From NCBI RefSeq assembly GCF_900016645.1, contig NZ_CDGJ01000017.1: a stretch of 29,485 nucleotides of DNA; one strand, written 5' to 3'. The notes below the pieces were generated by a model. It saw nothing but the letters and a program-made list of their open reading frames with translations, was not told the DNA's origin and searched no databases. Positions 13,803 through 22,532 of the stretch are shown piece by piece. Position 1 is the stretch's first letter. Each line of letters begins with the position of its first letter. The position numbers and the translations under genes were made by a program. This DNA comes from Acididesulfobacillus acetoxydans. GTDB lineage: Bacteria > Bacillota > Desulfitobacteriia > Desulfitobacteriales > Desulfitobacteriaceae.

Positions 13803-16484
13803 TTACAGCTTCCGGACCTTGACTCCACACACTTTGTACTCGTAAGTTTTCGCGACTTTATCGTAAGCGCCGTTAGTAAGCACGTTAACCGGTGACTCTT
13901 TGTAATGCAACGTCATCCAGAGCATACCGGGGGGAACCCGGTCCGTGACCTGAACCCGCGTCTCCAGCTCGCCCCGCCTGGACGCGACTTTGACCCTTTC
14001 ACCGTCTTTGATTCCCAGCCGCTCGGCATCTTGCGGGCTCATCTCCGCCAGTTCTTCCGGCGAATAGCTCTCCAGGGCTGCCGAGTTGCGCGTCATCACA
14101 TTGTAATGGGAAAGCTTGCGCCCCGTGCCGAGAAGGAGCGGATACTCATCGTCCGGAAGTTCGTCCGGAAGCTGGTACTCGATCGGCATAAAGAGCCCTT
14201 TGCCGCGGGAGAATTTTCCTTCGTGCAGGAACTTTGTGCCCGGATGTTCCGCCGTGGGAACCGGCCACTGCAGGCCCTGGGTACCCAAGCGCTCGAAGCT
14301 GATCCCGGCATATTGGGGTGTCAGGGAAGCTATTTCCGCCATGATCTCGGCCGGGGACTCATAATCGAAAGCGTATCCGAGGCGCCCCGCCAACTCGCAG
14401 AGAATTTCCCAGTCCGTCCGCGCCTGGCCCAGAGGTTCTATCGCCTGATTGACCATCTGTACCCGGCGCTCGGTGTTGGTGAAAGTCCCGCTTTTTTCCG
14501 CAAAACTGGCTCCCGGCAGAACCACATCGGCCAGTTTCGCCGTTTCGGAGAGGAAAATATTCTGGACGACCAAGAAGTCAAGCGTTTCCAAGCCTTGGCG
14601 CACATGGTTGGCATCCGCGTCAGTCAGAACCGGATCCTCACCCATGATATACATCGCCCTTAAATCTTTACTGATGGCGGCTTCAAACATATCCGGAATC
14701 ATGAAACCGGGCTTGGGATTGAGGGGTACGTGCCAGGCCTCTTCAAACTTGGCCCGGACAGTGGGACTGGTAACATTCTGGTAACCGGGGAATGTGTTAG
14801 GCAGCGCCCCCATATCACAGGCCCCCTGCACATTGTTCTGCCCGCGCAGGGGATTGACCCCGGAATTCTCCTTGCCGACATTGCCCGTAAGCATGGCCAG
14901 ATTGGCCAAGGTCATGACATTGTCCGTACCGCAGGTATGCTCGGTGATCCCCAAAGTGTAAAAGATCTGGGCCCGTTCGGCTGTGGCGTAAATGCGCGCG
15001 GCCTCCAGCATCTCTTCAACGGGCACTCCGGTGAGTTTACTGACCACTTCGGGCGGGAATTTCTGCACTTGCTCACGGAACTTCTCGAACTCCTCCGTGC
15101 GCTCGGCGATGAACTCCTTGTCTTCCCAACCATGGCTGAGAATAATGTTCATGATCCCGTTCACCAAGGCAATATCCGTACCGGGGCGCAGCCGAAGCCA
15201 GACATCCGCCATCTCCGCCAACTCGATGCGCCGCGGGTCAATAACGATCAGCTTGGCGCCGTTGGCCACCGCTTGTTTCATTTTGGCCCCGATGACCGGA
15301 TGCGCTTCCGTGGTATTCGAGCCGATCACAAAGAGAACTTCTGAATGGGGAATCTCGTTGATGGAGTTCGTCATCGCTCCCGAACCAAACGTAATGGCCA
15401 GACCGGCCACTGTGGGAGCGTGTCAGGTCCGGGCGCAGTGATCGACGTTATTGGTGCCAATCACCGCGCGCATGAACTTTTGCATCAGATAATTTTCTTC
15501 GTTGGTGCAGCGAGCCGAACTGAGAGCCGCAATGGAGTCTGCTCCGTACTGGGCCTTGATCTCTCCCAGTTTTTCCGCCACCAGACTCAAAGCCTCGTCC
15601 CAACTGGCCTCAACGAACTCCCCGTCTTTCTTAATGAGCGGTGTCGTCAAACGGTTCGGGCTGTGGATCATGTCCATGCCGAAACGGCCCTTGACACAGA
15701 GGGCGCGCCCGTTGACCGGGGCCTCGGGATTGGATGTCACGCCGATGACTTTTCCGTCTTTGACATTGAGATCGAAGTTGCAGCCCGTCCCGCAGAAGGG
15801 ACAAGTCGTCTGGACTTTTTTCACTTCCCAGGGACGCCCTTGACCCACCATTTCTTTTTCCGTCAAGGCCCCGACCGGGCAGACGGAAACACAGGAACCG
15901 CAGAAAACGCACTCCGACTCCGCATAGGGCAGATTGAAGGCCGGACCCACTTGAGTATTGAAGCCGCGGTAGGAGAAATCCAGAACACTGCGGCCCTGCA
16001 CCTCTTCACAAGCCCGGATACACTTGCCGCAGAGAATGCATTTATTGGGATCTCTAAGAATAAAAGGATTGCTGTCATCGATGGGCAGCTGCCGACGCTC
16101 GCCCCCGGAGAACGCCTCCCCGGTCACCTGGTATTCATAGGCATATTTAGCCAGATCACAGGATCCCATCTTCTGACAGGTCATACAATCCAGCGGATGA
16201 TTGGCTACCAGCAGTTCCAAAATGGTTTTACGCGCTTCCCGCACTTTTTCGGTCCGGGTACGCACCACCATACCTTGCGTGGCTTGCGTCACGCAGGAGG
16301 GAGGGAGGTTGCGCATGCCCTCTATTTCCACAATACAAAGGCGGCAGGATCCGGTGGCTGTCAGTTCCGGATCATGACACAGAGTGGGAATCGGTATATT
16401 GTTCATCCGGCAGGCTTGCAAAACAGTGGTCCCTTTCGGGACACTTACGCTGCGCCCGTCAATCGTCAGTGTGATCCATTCCAC
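13803..16484 (-). CDS. fdhA: Selenocysteine formate dehydrogenase, catalytic subunit FdhA
   Basis: One 893-residue protein is interrupted by an in-frame TGA at 15425-15423. The sequence around it, VDHCART-U-HAPTVAGLAIT, is the Sec site of FdhF/FdhA enzymes, making it Sec354. The GTG start at 16484 is chosen for its AAAGGAG site. Order: [2Fe-2S] domain (Cys36, 47, 50, 64), a His-Cys3 cluster (HPLDCMTCQKMGSCDLAK), two ferredoxin clusters (CILCGKCIRAC, CVFCGSCVSVCP), the cofactor-proximal cluster (CPFCGTGC), then the bis-MGD Mo/W domain to the C-terminal KVRKL. The NuoG-like N-terminus shows it passes electrons to the NuoF/NuoE-like partners encoded upstream. It interconverts formate and CO2, as in Moorella NADP-dependent FDH, and needs FdhD, MobA and the Moa enzymes nearby. 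Confidence 0.96.
15390..15425 (-). promoter_or_regulatory. Bacterial SECIS element of fdhA
   Basis: After the UGA, 18 bases lead to apical loop GGUCU held by UGGCC / GGCCA (15409-15395), extendable by A-U and G-U pairs. The GGUCU loop is the SelB-binding feature known from E. coli fdhF. This explains the TGA as recoding and not mutation. Confidence 0.9.
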
Positions 16485-16517
16485 ACGATTTCGCTCCTTT
16501 CTCAAAACCAGGACCCG

Positions 16518-18473
16518 CTAGGCGCGCACCACCGCGCCGAATTTACAGGTATCCAAGCAGGTGCCACATTTAATGCATTTTTCCGTGTCGATCACGTAGG
16601 GAGTTTTTTTGTCCCCGCTGATGCAAGCGGCCGGACAGGCTCGCGCGCACAAGCCGCATTTCTTGCACTTTTCCGCATCGATCGTATAGGTCAGTAAAGC
16701 CGCACAGACATGGGCCGGACAAGTTTTGTCGCGAATATGCGCTTCAAACTCATCCCGGAAATATTTCAAAGTAGACAGTACCGGATTCGGCGCGTTCTGC
16801 CCTAACCCGCAAAGAGAAGTTTCTTTAACCACATGGGCTAAATGTTCCAGTGTGTCGAGATCTTCTTCTTTGCCTTCCCCTTTCGTAATCCGATCCAGTA
16901 TCTCCCACATGCGCTTGGTTCCTTCCCGGCAAGGCGTACACTTCCCGCAGGACTCAGACTGTGAAAAGTTCAAGAAGAAACGCGCGATGTCAACCATACA
17001 CGTCGTCTCATCCATGACGACCAAACCTCCGGAACCCACCATGGCTCCGGCCCGGGTCAAAGTGTCATAGTCCACCGGTAAATCCAACATCTCGTCCGGC
17101 AGGCAACCGCCTGAGGGACCGCCGATCTGGACCGCTTTAAATTTCTTGCCGTTTTGAATCCCACCGCCGATGTCGAAGATGATCTTTCTCAGGCTCATCC
17201 CCATGGGAACTTCAACTAAACCTGTGTTGTTCACCTTGCCGGTCAAAGCAAAAATCTTGGTGCCTTTGCTCTTTTCTGTCCCGTACTGGGCATACCAAGC
17301 GGCTCCGCGCCTGAGAATGTGGGGAACATTGGCCCAGGTTTCGACATTGTTGATATTGGTCGGTTTGCCCCAAAGACCGCTCTGCGCCGGAAACGGCGGG
17401 CGAACCTTAGGCATTCCCCGCTTCCCTTCGATGGAAGCCATTAGGGCGGTCTCTTCCCCGCAGACGAAAGCTCCTGCCCCGGCCCGGATCGACAGATGAA
17501 AATTGAAACCGGAGTCAAGAATGTTGTTCCCCAAGAGCCCCGCTGCCTCCGCTTGGCGAATGGCAATTTCCATATGCTTTATCGCCAGCGGATACTCCGC
17601 CCGGCAATAGACGTATCCTTCGTCCGCACCAATCGCGTAAGCACCTATCAGCATACCCTCAATAACCGCGTGCGGGTCCCCTTCCAAAACGCCCCGGTCC
17701 ATGAACGCCCCGGGATCCCCTTCATCCGCATTGCAGATGATATACTTCTTTTCGCCCGCAGACTGGCGGCAAAAGCTCCACTTTAATCCTGTCGGAAAAC
17801 CGGCTCCGCCCCGTCCCCGCAGGCCGGACGCCTTGACCTCCTCGATGACCTGATCCGAAGACATCTCCTGCAAAGCCTTAGCAATTCCCTGATAGCCGTC
17901 ATGGGCTATATATTCTTCAATTCTTTCCGGATTGATGAACCCGCAGTTGCCGAGAACCACCCGCGTTTGCTGGGCAAAGAAACGAATGTTTGCAAAGGTC
18001 GCGGCTGACTGTCCCGTCAAAGGATCTTGATAGAGCAGGTTTTCCACCCTTTGCTTTTCTTTGAATTCCTTCTGTACAATTTCCGCCACATCACCCTGTT
18101 TGACCAAAGTATAAACCGTATGCGCGGGCTCGATAATCAAAGTCGGCCCCTGCTCGCAAAATCCATGGCAACCCGTGGCCACCACCTTGACCTCACTGTC
18201 AAGGCCCTGTCGCTGAAGCTCCCCCTCCAGGGCTGACACAACCTTATGCGCACCCGATGAGGCACAACCCGTTCCGGCACATACCAAAATTTGCTGACCC
18301 TCTTCCGACCCTTGGGTCGGGCGCAGTTCGGCCAGAAGCCCAGACCTTTTTGCCCGGCACCCGGGATCATCATGGCACAATGGTCCTGCCGTCAAGCAAC
18401 GGATATAGTCGCGGCAAGGGGTTTCAGGGGTATGTGTACAGCGCTCACAGCAGGGGTCCAACAGTGTCTTCAT
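16518..18473 (-). CDS. NuoF/HydB-like NAD(P)H-binding flavoprotein subunit of formate dehydrogenase
   Basis: The protein has about 651 residues from the ATG at 18473 (AAAGGGG 9 bases upstream; an ATG at 18482 is possible). Order: an N-terminal Cys-rich segment (DPCCERC...C...C...C...C, residues 8-39), a thioredoxin-like [2Fe-2S] domain (LVCAGTGCASSG, ATGCHGFCEQG), the NuoF FMN/NADH core (GLRGRGGAGFPTGLKWSF, GAGAFVCGEETALMASIEG), an SLBB segment, the [4Fe-4S] motif ESCGKCTPCREG with a later Cys, and two C-terminal ferredoxin clusters (CKKCGLCARACP, CIKCGTCLDTC). It should exchange electrons between NAD(P)H and FdhA through FMN. The extra C-terminal clusters are those of HydB-type subunits in electron-bifurcating or NADP-linked complexes. 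Confidence 0.93.
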   Translation of the reverse strand: MKTLLDPCCERCTHTPETPCRDYIRCLTAGPLCHDDPGCRAKRSGLLAELRPTQGSEEGQQILVCAGTGCASSGAHKVVSALEGELQRQGLDSEVKVVATGCHGFCEQGPTLIIEPAHTVYTLVKQGDVAEIVQKEFKEKQRVENLLYQDPLTGQSAATFANIRFFAQQTRVVLGNCGFINPERIEEYIAHDGYQGIAKALQEMSSDQVIEEVKASGLRGRGGAGFPTGLKWSFCRQSAGEKKYIICNADEGDPGAFMDRGVLEGDPHAVIEGMLIGAYAIGADEGYVYCRAEYPLAIKHMEIAIRQAEAAGLLGNNILDSGFNFHLSIRAGAGAFVCGEETALMASIEGKRGMPKVRPPFPAQSGLWGKPTNINNVETWANVPHILRRGAAWYAQYGTEKSKGTKIFALTGKVNNTGLVEVPMGMSLRKIIFDIGGGIQNGKKFKAVQIGGPSGGCLPDEMLDLPVDYDTLTRAGAMVGSGGLVVMDETTCMVDIARFFLNFSQSESCGKCTPCREGTKRMWEILDRITKGEGKEEDLDTLEHLAHVVKETSLCGLGQNAPNPVLSTLKYFRDEFEAHIRDKTCPAHVCAALLTYTIDAEKCKKCGLCARACPAACISGDKKTPYVIDTEKCIKCGTCLDTCKFGAVVRA

Positions 18474-18492
18474 CGTCTCCATCCCCTTTCCC

Positions 18493-18975
18493 TCACTCGT
18501 ATTGGGCGAGAATACCGCCAACTTTGTCCGGCGTCAGGCGCCCATGAACCTGGTCGTTAATCATCATCGTGGGAGCCAAGCCGCAGGCTCCGATGCAAGC
18601 GACAATCTCCAGGGTAAAGCGTTGGTCTTCAGTCGTACCGCCGTCCTTCACACCCAATTCCTGTTCAATCGTCTCCAGGACTTTGGCCCCGCCCCGCACA
18701 TGGCAGGCAGTTCCTAAGCAAACTCGCAAAACATTTCGCCCCATGGGAGTCAGACGGAACTGCGCGTAAAAAGTCGCCACACCGTAAACCCTGGCTACTG
18801 GAATTTTAAGCCCCCGCCCGACACGTCTGAGCACGTCAGCCGGCAGATAACCGTAAATTTCTTGAGCTTTCTGCAAGACCGGAATCAAGGCTCCTTTCTG
18901 CCCCGCGTAACCGGCCAAAAGCTCCGCCAATTTCGTCTCCTTCGGATCGACCAGATCCTGACACACATCACACAA
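18493..18975 (-). CDS. NuoE-like [2Fe-2S] subunit of formate dehydrogenase
   Basis: About 160 residues from a TTG at 18975, chosen because AGGGGAGGG lies 7 bases upstream; a longer open frame begins with ATG at 19005. It carries the helical NuoE N-terminus (GALIPVLQKAQEIYGYLPAD), RVYGVATFYAQFRLTPMGRN and the thioredoxin-like [2Fe-2S] ligands in CLGTACHVRGG and ACIGACGLAP (C-x4-C ... C-x3-C). It pairs with the NuoF-like protein to relay electrons. The downstream NuoF-like start is only about 10-20 bases after its stop, so the two are co-translated. An odd N-terminal CDVC motif follows the proposed start. Confidence 0.92.
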   Translation of the reverse strand: MCDVCQDLVDPKETKLAELLAGYAGQKGALIPVLQKAQEIYGYLPADVLRRVGRGLKIPVARVYGVATFYAQFRLTPMGRNVLRVCLGTACHVRGGAKVLETIEQELGVKDGGTTEDQRFTLEIVACIGACGLAPTMMINDQVHGRLTPDKVGGILAQYE

Positions 18976-19017
18976 ACACAATCCCTCCCCTATCTTTTTC
19001 CGCAAAGGCCCACGGCC

Positions 19018-19605
19018 TTACCGGGTTTTGTGAAAACGCTCCACCCCTTCCTCAGTCACCAAAATATCTATTTTTTGATCGTGTTCGTCAACCGGCACCT
19101 CGGGCAGCACTTGAACCGCAAAACCGATCGCCACCCTCGCTGCCATGGGACGCAAACGCGCAAAAAACCGATCATAATATCCGCCGCCATAACCGAGACG
19201 GTTGCCTTGCCGATCAAAAGCCGCTCCCGGTACCAGCACGAAATCCACGCTTTCCGGATTCGCCTCCCTCAGGCAGTCCTTCTTCGGTTCTCTGATCCCC
19301 CAGGTTCCCGGCTCGACATCTTGATCCAGGTCGTGAATAAACGCGGGAATCAAAAGGCCCCCCGGAGCGCAGCGAGGAAGCACCAGGCCCTTGCCCTCCG
19401 CCAGCGTCTGCGCCGCCAAGCCTGTCGTTTCCGCTTCATCCCGGAAATTAAGAAAGAGCATGACGGTTCGCGCTTGCTTATATTCCGGCAAAGCCGCGAC
19501 CAGACTTTGGATCTGCCGGCTCTTGAGACGGCGCTCATTTTCAGACAAAGCGGCCCGCCGGTTTAGGGCCAGAGTGCGCACTTCCTTCTTGCGGTCCATT
19601 GGCAC
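19018..19605 (-). CDS. 5-formyltetrahydrofolate cyclo-ligase
   Basis: 195 residues from a GTG at 19605 behind GAGGAG. N-terminal RKKEVRTLALNRRAALSENE, middle FRDEAETTGLAAQTLAEGKG, and the signature DFVLVPGAAFDRQGNRLGYG followed by GGYYDRFFARL are those of 5-FTHF cyclo-ligase (YgfA/FthC/MTHFS). It converts 5-formyl-THF to 5,10-methenyl-THF with ATP, recovering folate for one-carbon metabolism. It is the first gene of the run leading into the FDH subunits, 12-42 bases ahead of the NuoE-like gene, so it is probably co-expressed with formate metabolism. Confidence 0.95.
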   Translation of the reverse strand: MPMDRKKEVRTLALNRRAALSENERRLKSRQIQSLVAALPEYKQARTVMLFLNFRDEAETTGLAAQTLAEGKGLVLPRCAPGGLLIPAFIHDLDQDVEPGTWGIREPKKDCLREANPESVDFVLVPGAAFDRQGNRLGYGGGYYDRFFARLRPMAARVAIGFAVQVLPEVPVDEHDQKIDILVTEEGVERFHKTR

Positions 19606-19882
19606 AAAATCTCCTCATCTTTTTTCACCTTTTTTTGACTGCGAACATTTGCCAGGCAGATTAAAAAACTTCATACGTGAACAGCGCCAAACTTGGCTTA
19701 CAGTAAAAATATTCGATCAATAACCCCTAAATCCTGCCGCCGGAAGAAACTTTTTGCCCAACAAAAATATTCGGAACCTCCTTGATGAACGCGGCTGGGC
19801 AAGGCACCCGGCCGAAAAAGCGCTCCTCCCTTCCAGGATGTTCGGGCAACGATGTCAGACTTTGGTAGCATTTGGCCAGGAC

Positions 19883-20956
19883 TTATTTCCCCAACAGCAG
19901 CGGAACCAGGACGGGCACCAGTGCGGACAGAGTAATTCCGTTGACAAGCGCTATGACGACCACCTCGGGCGGTCCCACTGCCGCAATAACGGGCAAAGTC
20001 GTGTCCATGGTCGTGGCCCCGCCCGGAGCGACCAAGGAGAGAACCCCCATGCGGCGGGCGAGCAGCGGGAGCAGGAGAATAGAGAGTAGTTCCCGGAAAA
20101 CATTGGCCAGAAAAGCGACGGTCCCTAAGGCCACCGAGTCCAGCTGAGTAATGAGCACCCCGGAAAGGCTGTACCAACCGAAACCCGCCCCCACGGCTCC
20201 GCCTTCCCGCCAAGTCCAGCCCAAGAGTTTGCCCATCAGCATCCCGGCTCCGACGCTGGCCGCCGCCACCCCCAGAGGAGCCAATAAGACGTACCACCCT
20301 AAACTGCGGACCTCTCGCCAAAGCTCCTTGCTGCCACCCAAATCAAGACCGACCGAGAATAAGGTGAAATAGAGGGCTCCGTCGGTCAAACCCGTCAAGT
20401 ATTGTTCCAATCCGTGGACAAGATGGCTGAGACCGACCAAGATGCCGGCCGCAAGAGCCGCCAGGATCAACCCGATCATGCGCAGCGGCTTTTTCTCGGC
20501 CTCGGCATCGGGCTCAGGCCGGTTCTCCCGTGCGCGGTTGCACTCACCCCTAATTTTTTTCCCTCCCGCTTCCCGCACGGGTTGACTCGTTTCTTTGGGG
20601 CTTTTTACCCCTCCTGGGGGTGCCGCTTCGATCATATCTTCGGACAGAACTTGACTGCCGCCCACTTTCGCCTCTGAGCGGTGAACCCACCTCCGGCCTG
20701 ACAGGCGTTCAAACCCGCTGACCAAAACCAAACTGGCCAAGACCGTGCTGACGGCGAAGAGGAAAGCCTGAAAGCCATAGGAACCCAGCCGCCCTAAGAT
20801 GGTCCTGTCTGCACCGATACGAATGCCCATGGTTAGCAACAGGAAGAAAACCCCCAGTGTTACCATTCGCGAACTTTGGTACAAAATACGACGGGGTAAC
20901 CAAGCCTTCCAGCCGCAGAGTACCCCGAGGAGAAGAAAAACCAAGACCGGAACCAA
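19883..20956 (-). CDS. LysO-family (DUF340) membrane exporter
   Basis: The start is a TTG at 20956 with AAAGGAGG 7 bases upstream, giving 357 residues; the open frame extends further but without a ribosome site. Three N-terminal membrane helices (PVLVFLLLGVLCGW, MVTLGVFFLLLTMGIRIGAD, AFLFAVSTVLASLVLVSGFE) precede a hydrophilic loop of about 75 residues. The conserved LysO half follows: MIGLILAALAAGILVGL, GALYFTLFSVGLDLGGSKEL, GFGWYSLSGVLITQLDS and MGVLSLVAPGGATTMDTTLP. E. coli LysO exports lysine and thialysine; this may do the same, but the charged central loop is longer than in E. coli LysO and the substrate is not proven. Confidence 0.88.
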   Translation of the reverse strand: MVPVLVFLLLGVLCGWKAWLPRRILYQSSRMVTLGVFFLLLTMGIRIGADRTILGRLGSYGFQAFLFAVSTVLASLVLVSGFERLSGRRWVHRSEAKVGGSQVLSEDMIEAAPPGGVKSPKETSQPVREAGGKKIRGECNRARENRPEPDAEAEKKPLRMIGLILAALAAGILVGLSHLVHGLEQYLTGLTDGALYFTLFSVGLDLGGSKELWREVRSLGWYVLLAPLGVAAASVGAGMLMGKLLGWTWREGGAVGAGFGWYSLSGVLITQLDSVALGTVAFLANVFRELLSILLLPLLARRMGVLSLVAPGGATTMDTTLPVIAAVGPPEVVVIALVNGITLSALVPVLVPLLLGK

Positions 20957-21411
20957 AGCGAGCCCTCCTTTTTCTGCGAGCAATACATGCCCGCAAGGCC
21001 CAAAACAAGCCCATACATGCATATACTCCGCGGCAGAGGTGAAAAACTCCGCTTCTTTTCGCCTCATCTCCCCGCTGAATCTTGTCCTTCGCGCCCCTGC
21101 ACCCGGGTTTCTTAACCTAGTGTTCCCATCCGGACCAAGTCCCTGTTTTTTTATCCCCGCTTAAGTCACAAAATTGTCCCCAGAGTAAAGTCCGTTTTTA
21201 AGCCTTCCGGCTGACTTATCCACCTTATGCACAGAACCTGTGGATAAGTCCGTGATTTTTTCACCCCGGTCGGCGGCTTCGCAAACCCGCCCCCTGCACT
21301 TATAAACAGACTTACCCACATTGTCCACAGAAACGAATATCCACCGAACAAGCATCCCCCCGCCAGCACGGAAAATGCTGTCAAATCCTGCAGGAATTTC
21401 TTAACCGACTC
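20957..21411. other. Gap between tsaD and the LysO gene
   Basis: No supported gene is present. The left part (20957-21067) is an untranslated extension of the LysO frame. The right part contains the DnaA-box-like cluster at 21216-21329 and an inverted repeat GGCGG / CCGCC near 21271-21290. I see no terminator with a T run for tsaD. Confidence 0.4.
21213..21329. promoter_or_regulatory. Cluster of five DnaA-box-like 9-mers
   Basis: Against consensus TTATNCACA: TTATGCACA (21225-21233, perfect), TGTGGATAA (21239-21247, perfect, reverse), TTATCCACC (21216-21224), TTACCCACA (21312-21320) and TTGTCCACA (21321-21329), each of the last three with one mismatch. GACTTATCCAC and GTGGATAAGTC form an 11-bp inverted repeat (21213-21223 / 21240-21250). 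No dnaA, dnaN or other origin gene is near, so this is more likely a secondary DnaA-binding cluster than oriC. Confidence 0.55.
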
Positions 21412-22452
21412 TTAAGTCAAGTTCAGCCCCGGCACGGCATTGAGCGTCCAGGGAGCGAAATCCCGGGCCAGATAACGATGATAACCGGCCGAAGCCACCA
21501 TGGCGCCATTATCTGTGCAGAGGTGCGGGGGCGGAAAGAAAAGCCGCCCCTCCCGCTCCTTCAGTTCCTGGGTCAGCGTTTTGCGTAACAGATCATTGGC
21601 CGCGACCCCTCCCGCCAGCAGGACATGCGTAACCCCAGTCTGCTCAACAGCCAGTAAGGTTTTACGCACCAAGACATCGACAACAGCCTGTTGAAACGAA
21701 GCCGCCAAATCCGGAACGCCTAGGTTTATGCCCTTCATTCGGGCTGTGTTGAGCGCGTTCAAGACAGCGGACTTCATGCCGCTGAAACTGAAATCCAGGC
21801 TTCCGGGTTCAAGCATGGCCCTGGGAAAATCAAAGGCAGCCGCATTCCCCGCCGCCGCCGCCTTCTGCACCTGCGGTCCGCCAGGATAACCCAACCCCAG
21901 CGTACGGGCCACTTTATCGAGGGCCTCCCCTGCCGCGTCGTCCCGAGTCCGGCCCAGAACCTCATAATCGCCATGCCCACGGAGGAGGATAAGATGGGTG
22001 TGTCCCCCCGATACCAGCAGAGCCAGGCAAGGGAAAACCAAGTGCGGGTGCACGAGGAAGTTGGCATAGATGTGCGCCTCCAGGTGGTTGACACCGATGA
22101 GAGGAACTCCGGCTGCATAAGCGATCGCTTTAGCCCCAGCCACACCGACCAACAGCGAACCGACTAAACCCGGACCGTAAGTCACCGCTATGGCAGCCAG
22201 ATCTCCGTAGTCAACCTTTGCCCCCGCCATCGCCTTTTCCACCACCTGTTGAAAATGGAGAAGGTGTTCCCGCGAGGCGATTTCCGGCACCACCCCCCCG
22301 TACTTCTGATGGGTGGTGATCTGGGAGGAGATGACATGGCTAAGTAATTCCGTCCCATTTTTCAGAACCGCGGCTGCTGTCTCATCACAGCTGGTTTCAA
22401 TGCCCAAGATCAAGAGACCCGCATCCGACTGTTTTATTTCTCCGTATGACAC
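21412..22452 (-). CDS. tsaD: tRNA N6-threonylcarbamoyladenosine synthase subunit TsaD
   Basis: 346 residues from a GTG at 22452, selected because GGAGG lies 8 bases upstream and this gives normal TsaD length; the open frame continues 32 codons upstream only through repeat DNA. Motifs: LILGIETSCDETAAAVL, the metal-binding VNHLEAHIYANF, LLVSGGHTHLILL, GLGYPGGPQVQKAA, LDFSFSGMKSAVLN, LLAGGVAANDLLR and CTDNGAMVASAG. TsaD transfers threonylcarbamoyl from TC-AMP to A37 of tRNAs reading ANN codons, together with TsaB and TsaE encoded just upstream. It is essential in most bacteria. Confidence 0.97.
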   Translation of the reverse strand: MSYGEIKQSDAGLLILGIETSCDETAAAVLKNGTELLSHVISSQITTHQKYGGVVPEIASREHLLHFQQVVEKAMAGAKVDYGDLAAIAVTYGPGLVGSLLVGVAGAKAIAYAAGVPLIGVNHLEAHIYANFLVHPHLVFPCLALLVSGGHTHLILLRGHGDYEVLGRTRDDAAGEALDKVARTLGLGYPGGPQVQKAAAAGNAAAFDFPRAMLEPGSLDFSFSGMKSAVLNALNTARMKGINLGVPDLAASFQQAVVDVLVRKTLLAVEQTGVTHVLLAGGVAANDLLRKTLTQELKEREGRLFFPPPHLCTDNGAMVASAGYHRYLARDFAPWTLNAVPGLNLT

Positions 22453-22483
22453 CGACCTTGCCTCCGCTCCACGCTGTAAACTC

Positions 22484-22531
22484 CCTCTGGCTTCTGACCT
22501 CCGATTTCTGGCCTCTGGCTTCCGACCTCTG
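22484..22531. repeat. Short degenerate repeat between rimI and tsaD
   Basis: CCTCTGGCTTCTGACCTC (22484-22501) and CCTCTGGCTTCCGACCTC (22512-22529) differ at one base and are separated by TCTGG-containing spacer. On the coding strand this is the GAGGTCAGAAGCCAGAG-type low-complexity repeat that would encode SEARGQKSEVRSQ-like residues; it begins at the rimI stop. Confidence 0.8.
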
Positions 22532-22532
22532 T

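Noticed and set aside
13803..15410. Separate short formate dehydrogenase gene starting near 15410
   Set aside because: The break is a selenocysteine TGA with a SECIS; the two frames are one fdhA.
19640..19660. Sigma-54-like TGGCA...CGCA before the cyclo-ligase gene
   Set aside because: GG-to-GC spacing is one base short and the -12 part is mismatched.
19655..19685. AAAACTTCATACGT shared with the IS256 end at 326-335
   Set aside because: Only 14 bases match and flanking sequence differs; too little to call an IS remnant.
21213..21329. Chromosomal origin oriC
   Set aside because: DnaA boxes are present, but no dnaA/dnaN/recF/gyrase genes or clear AT-rich unwinding element lie nearby.
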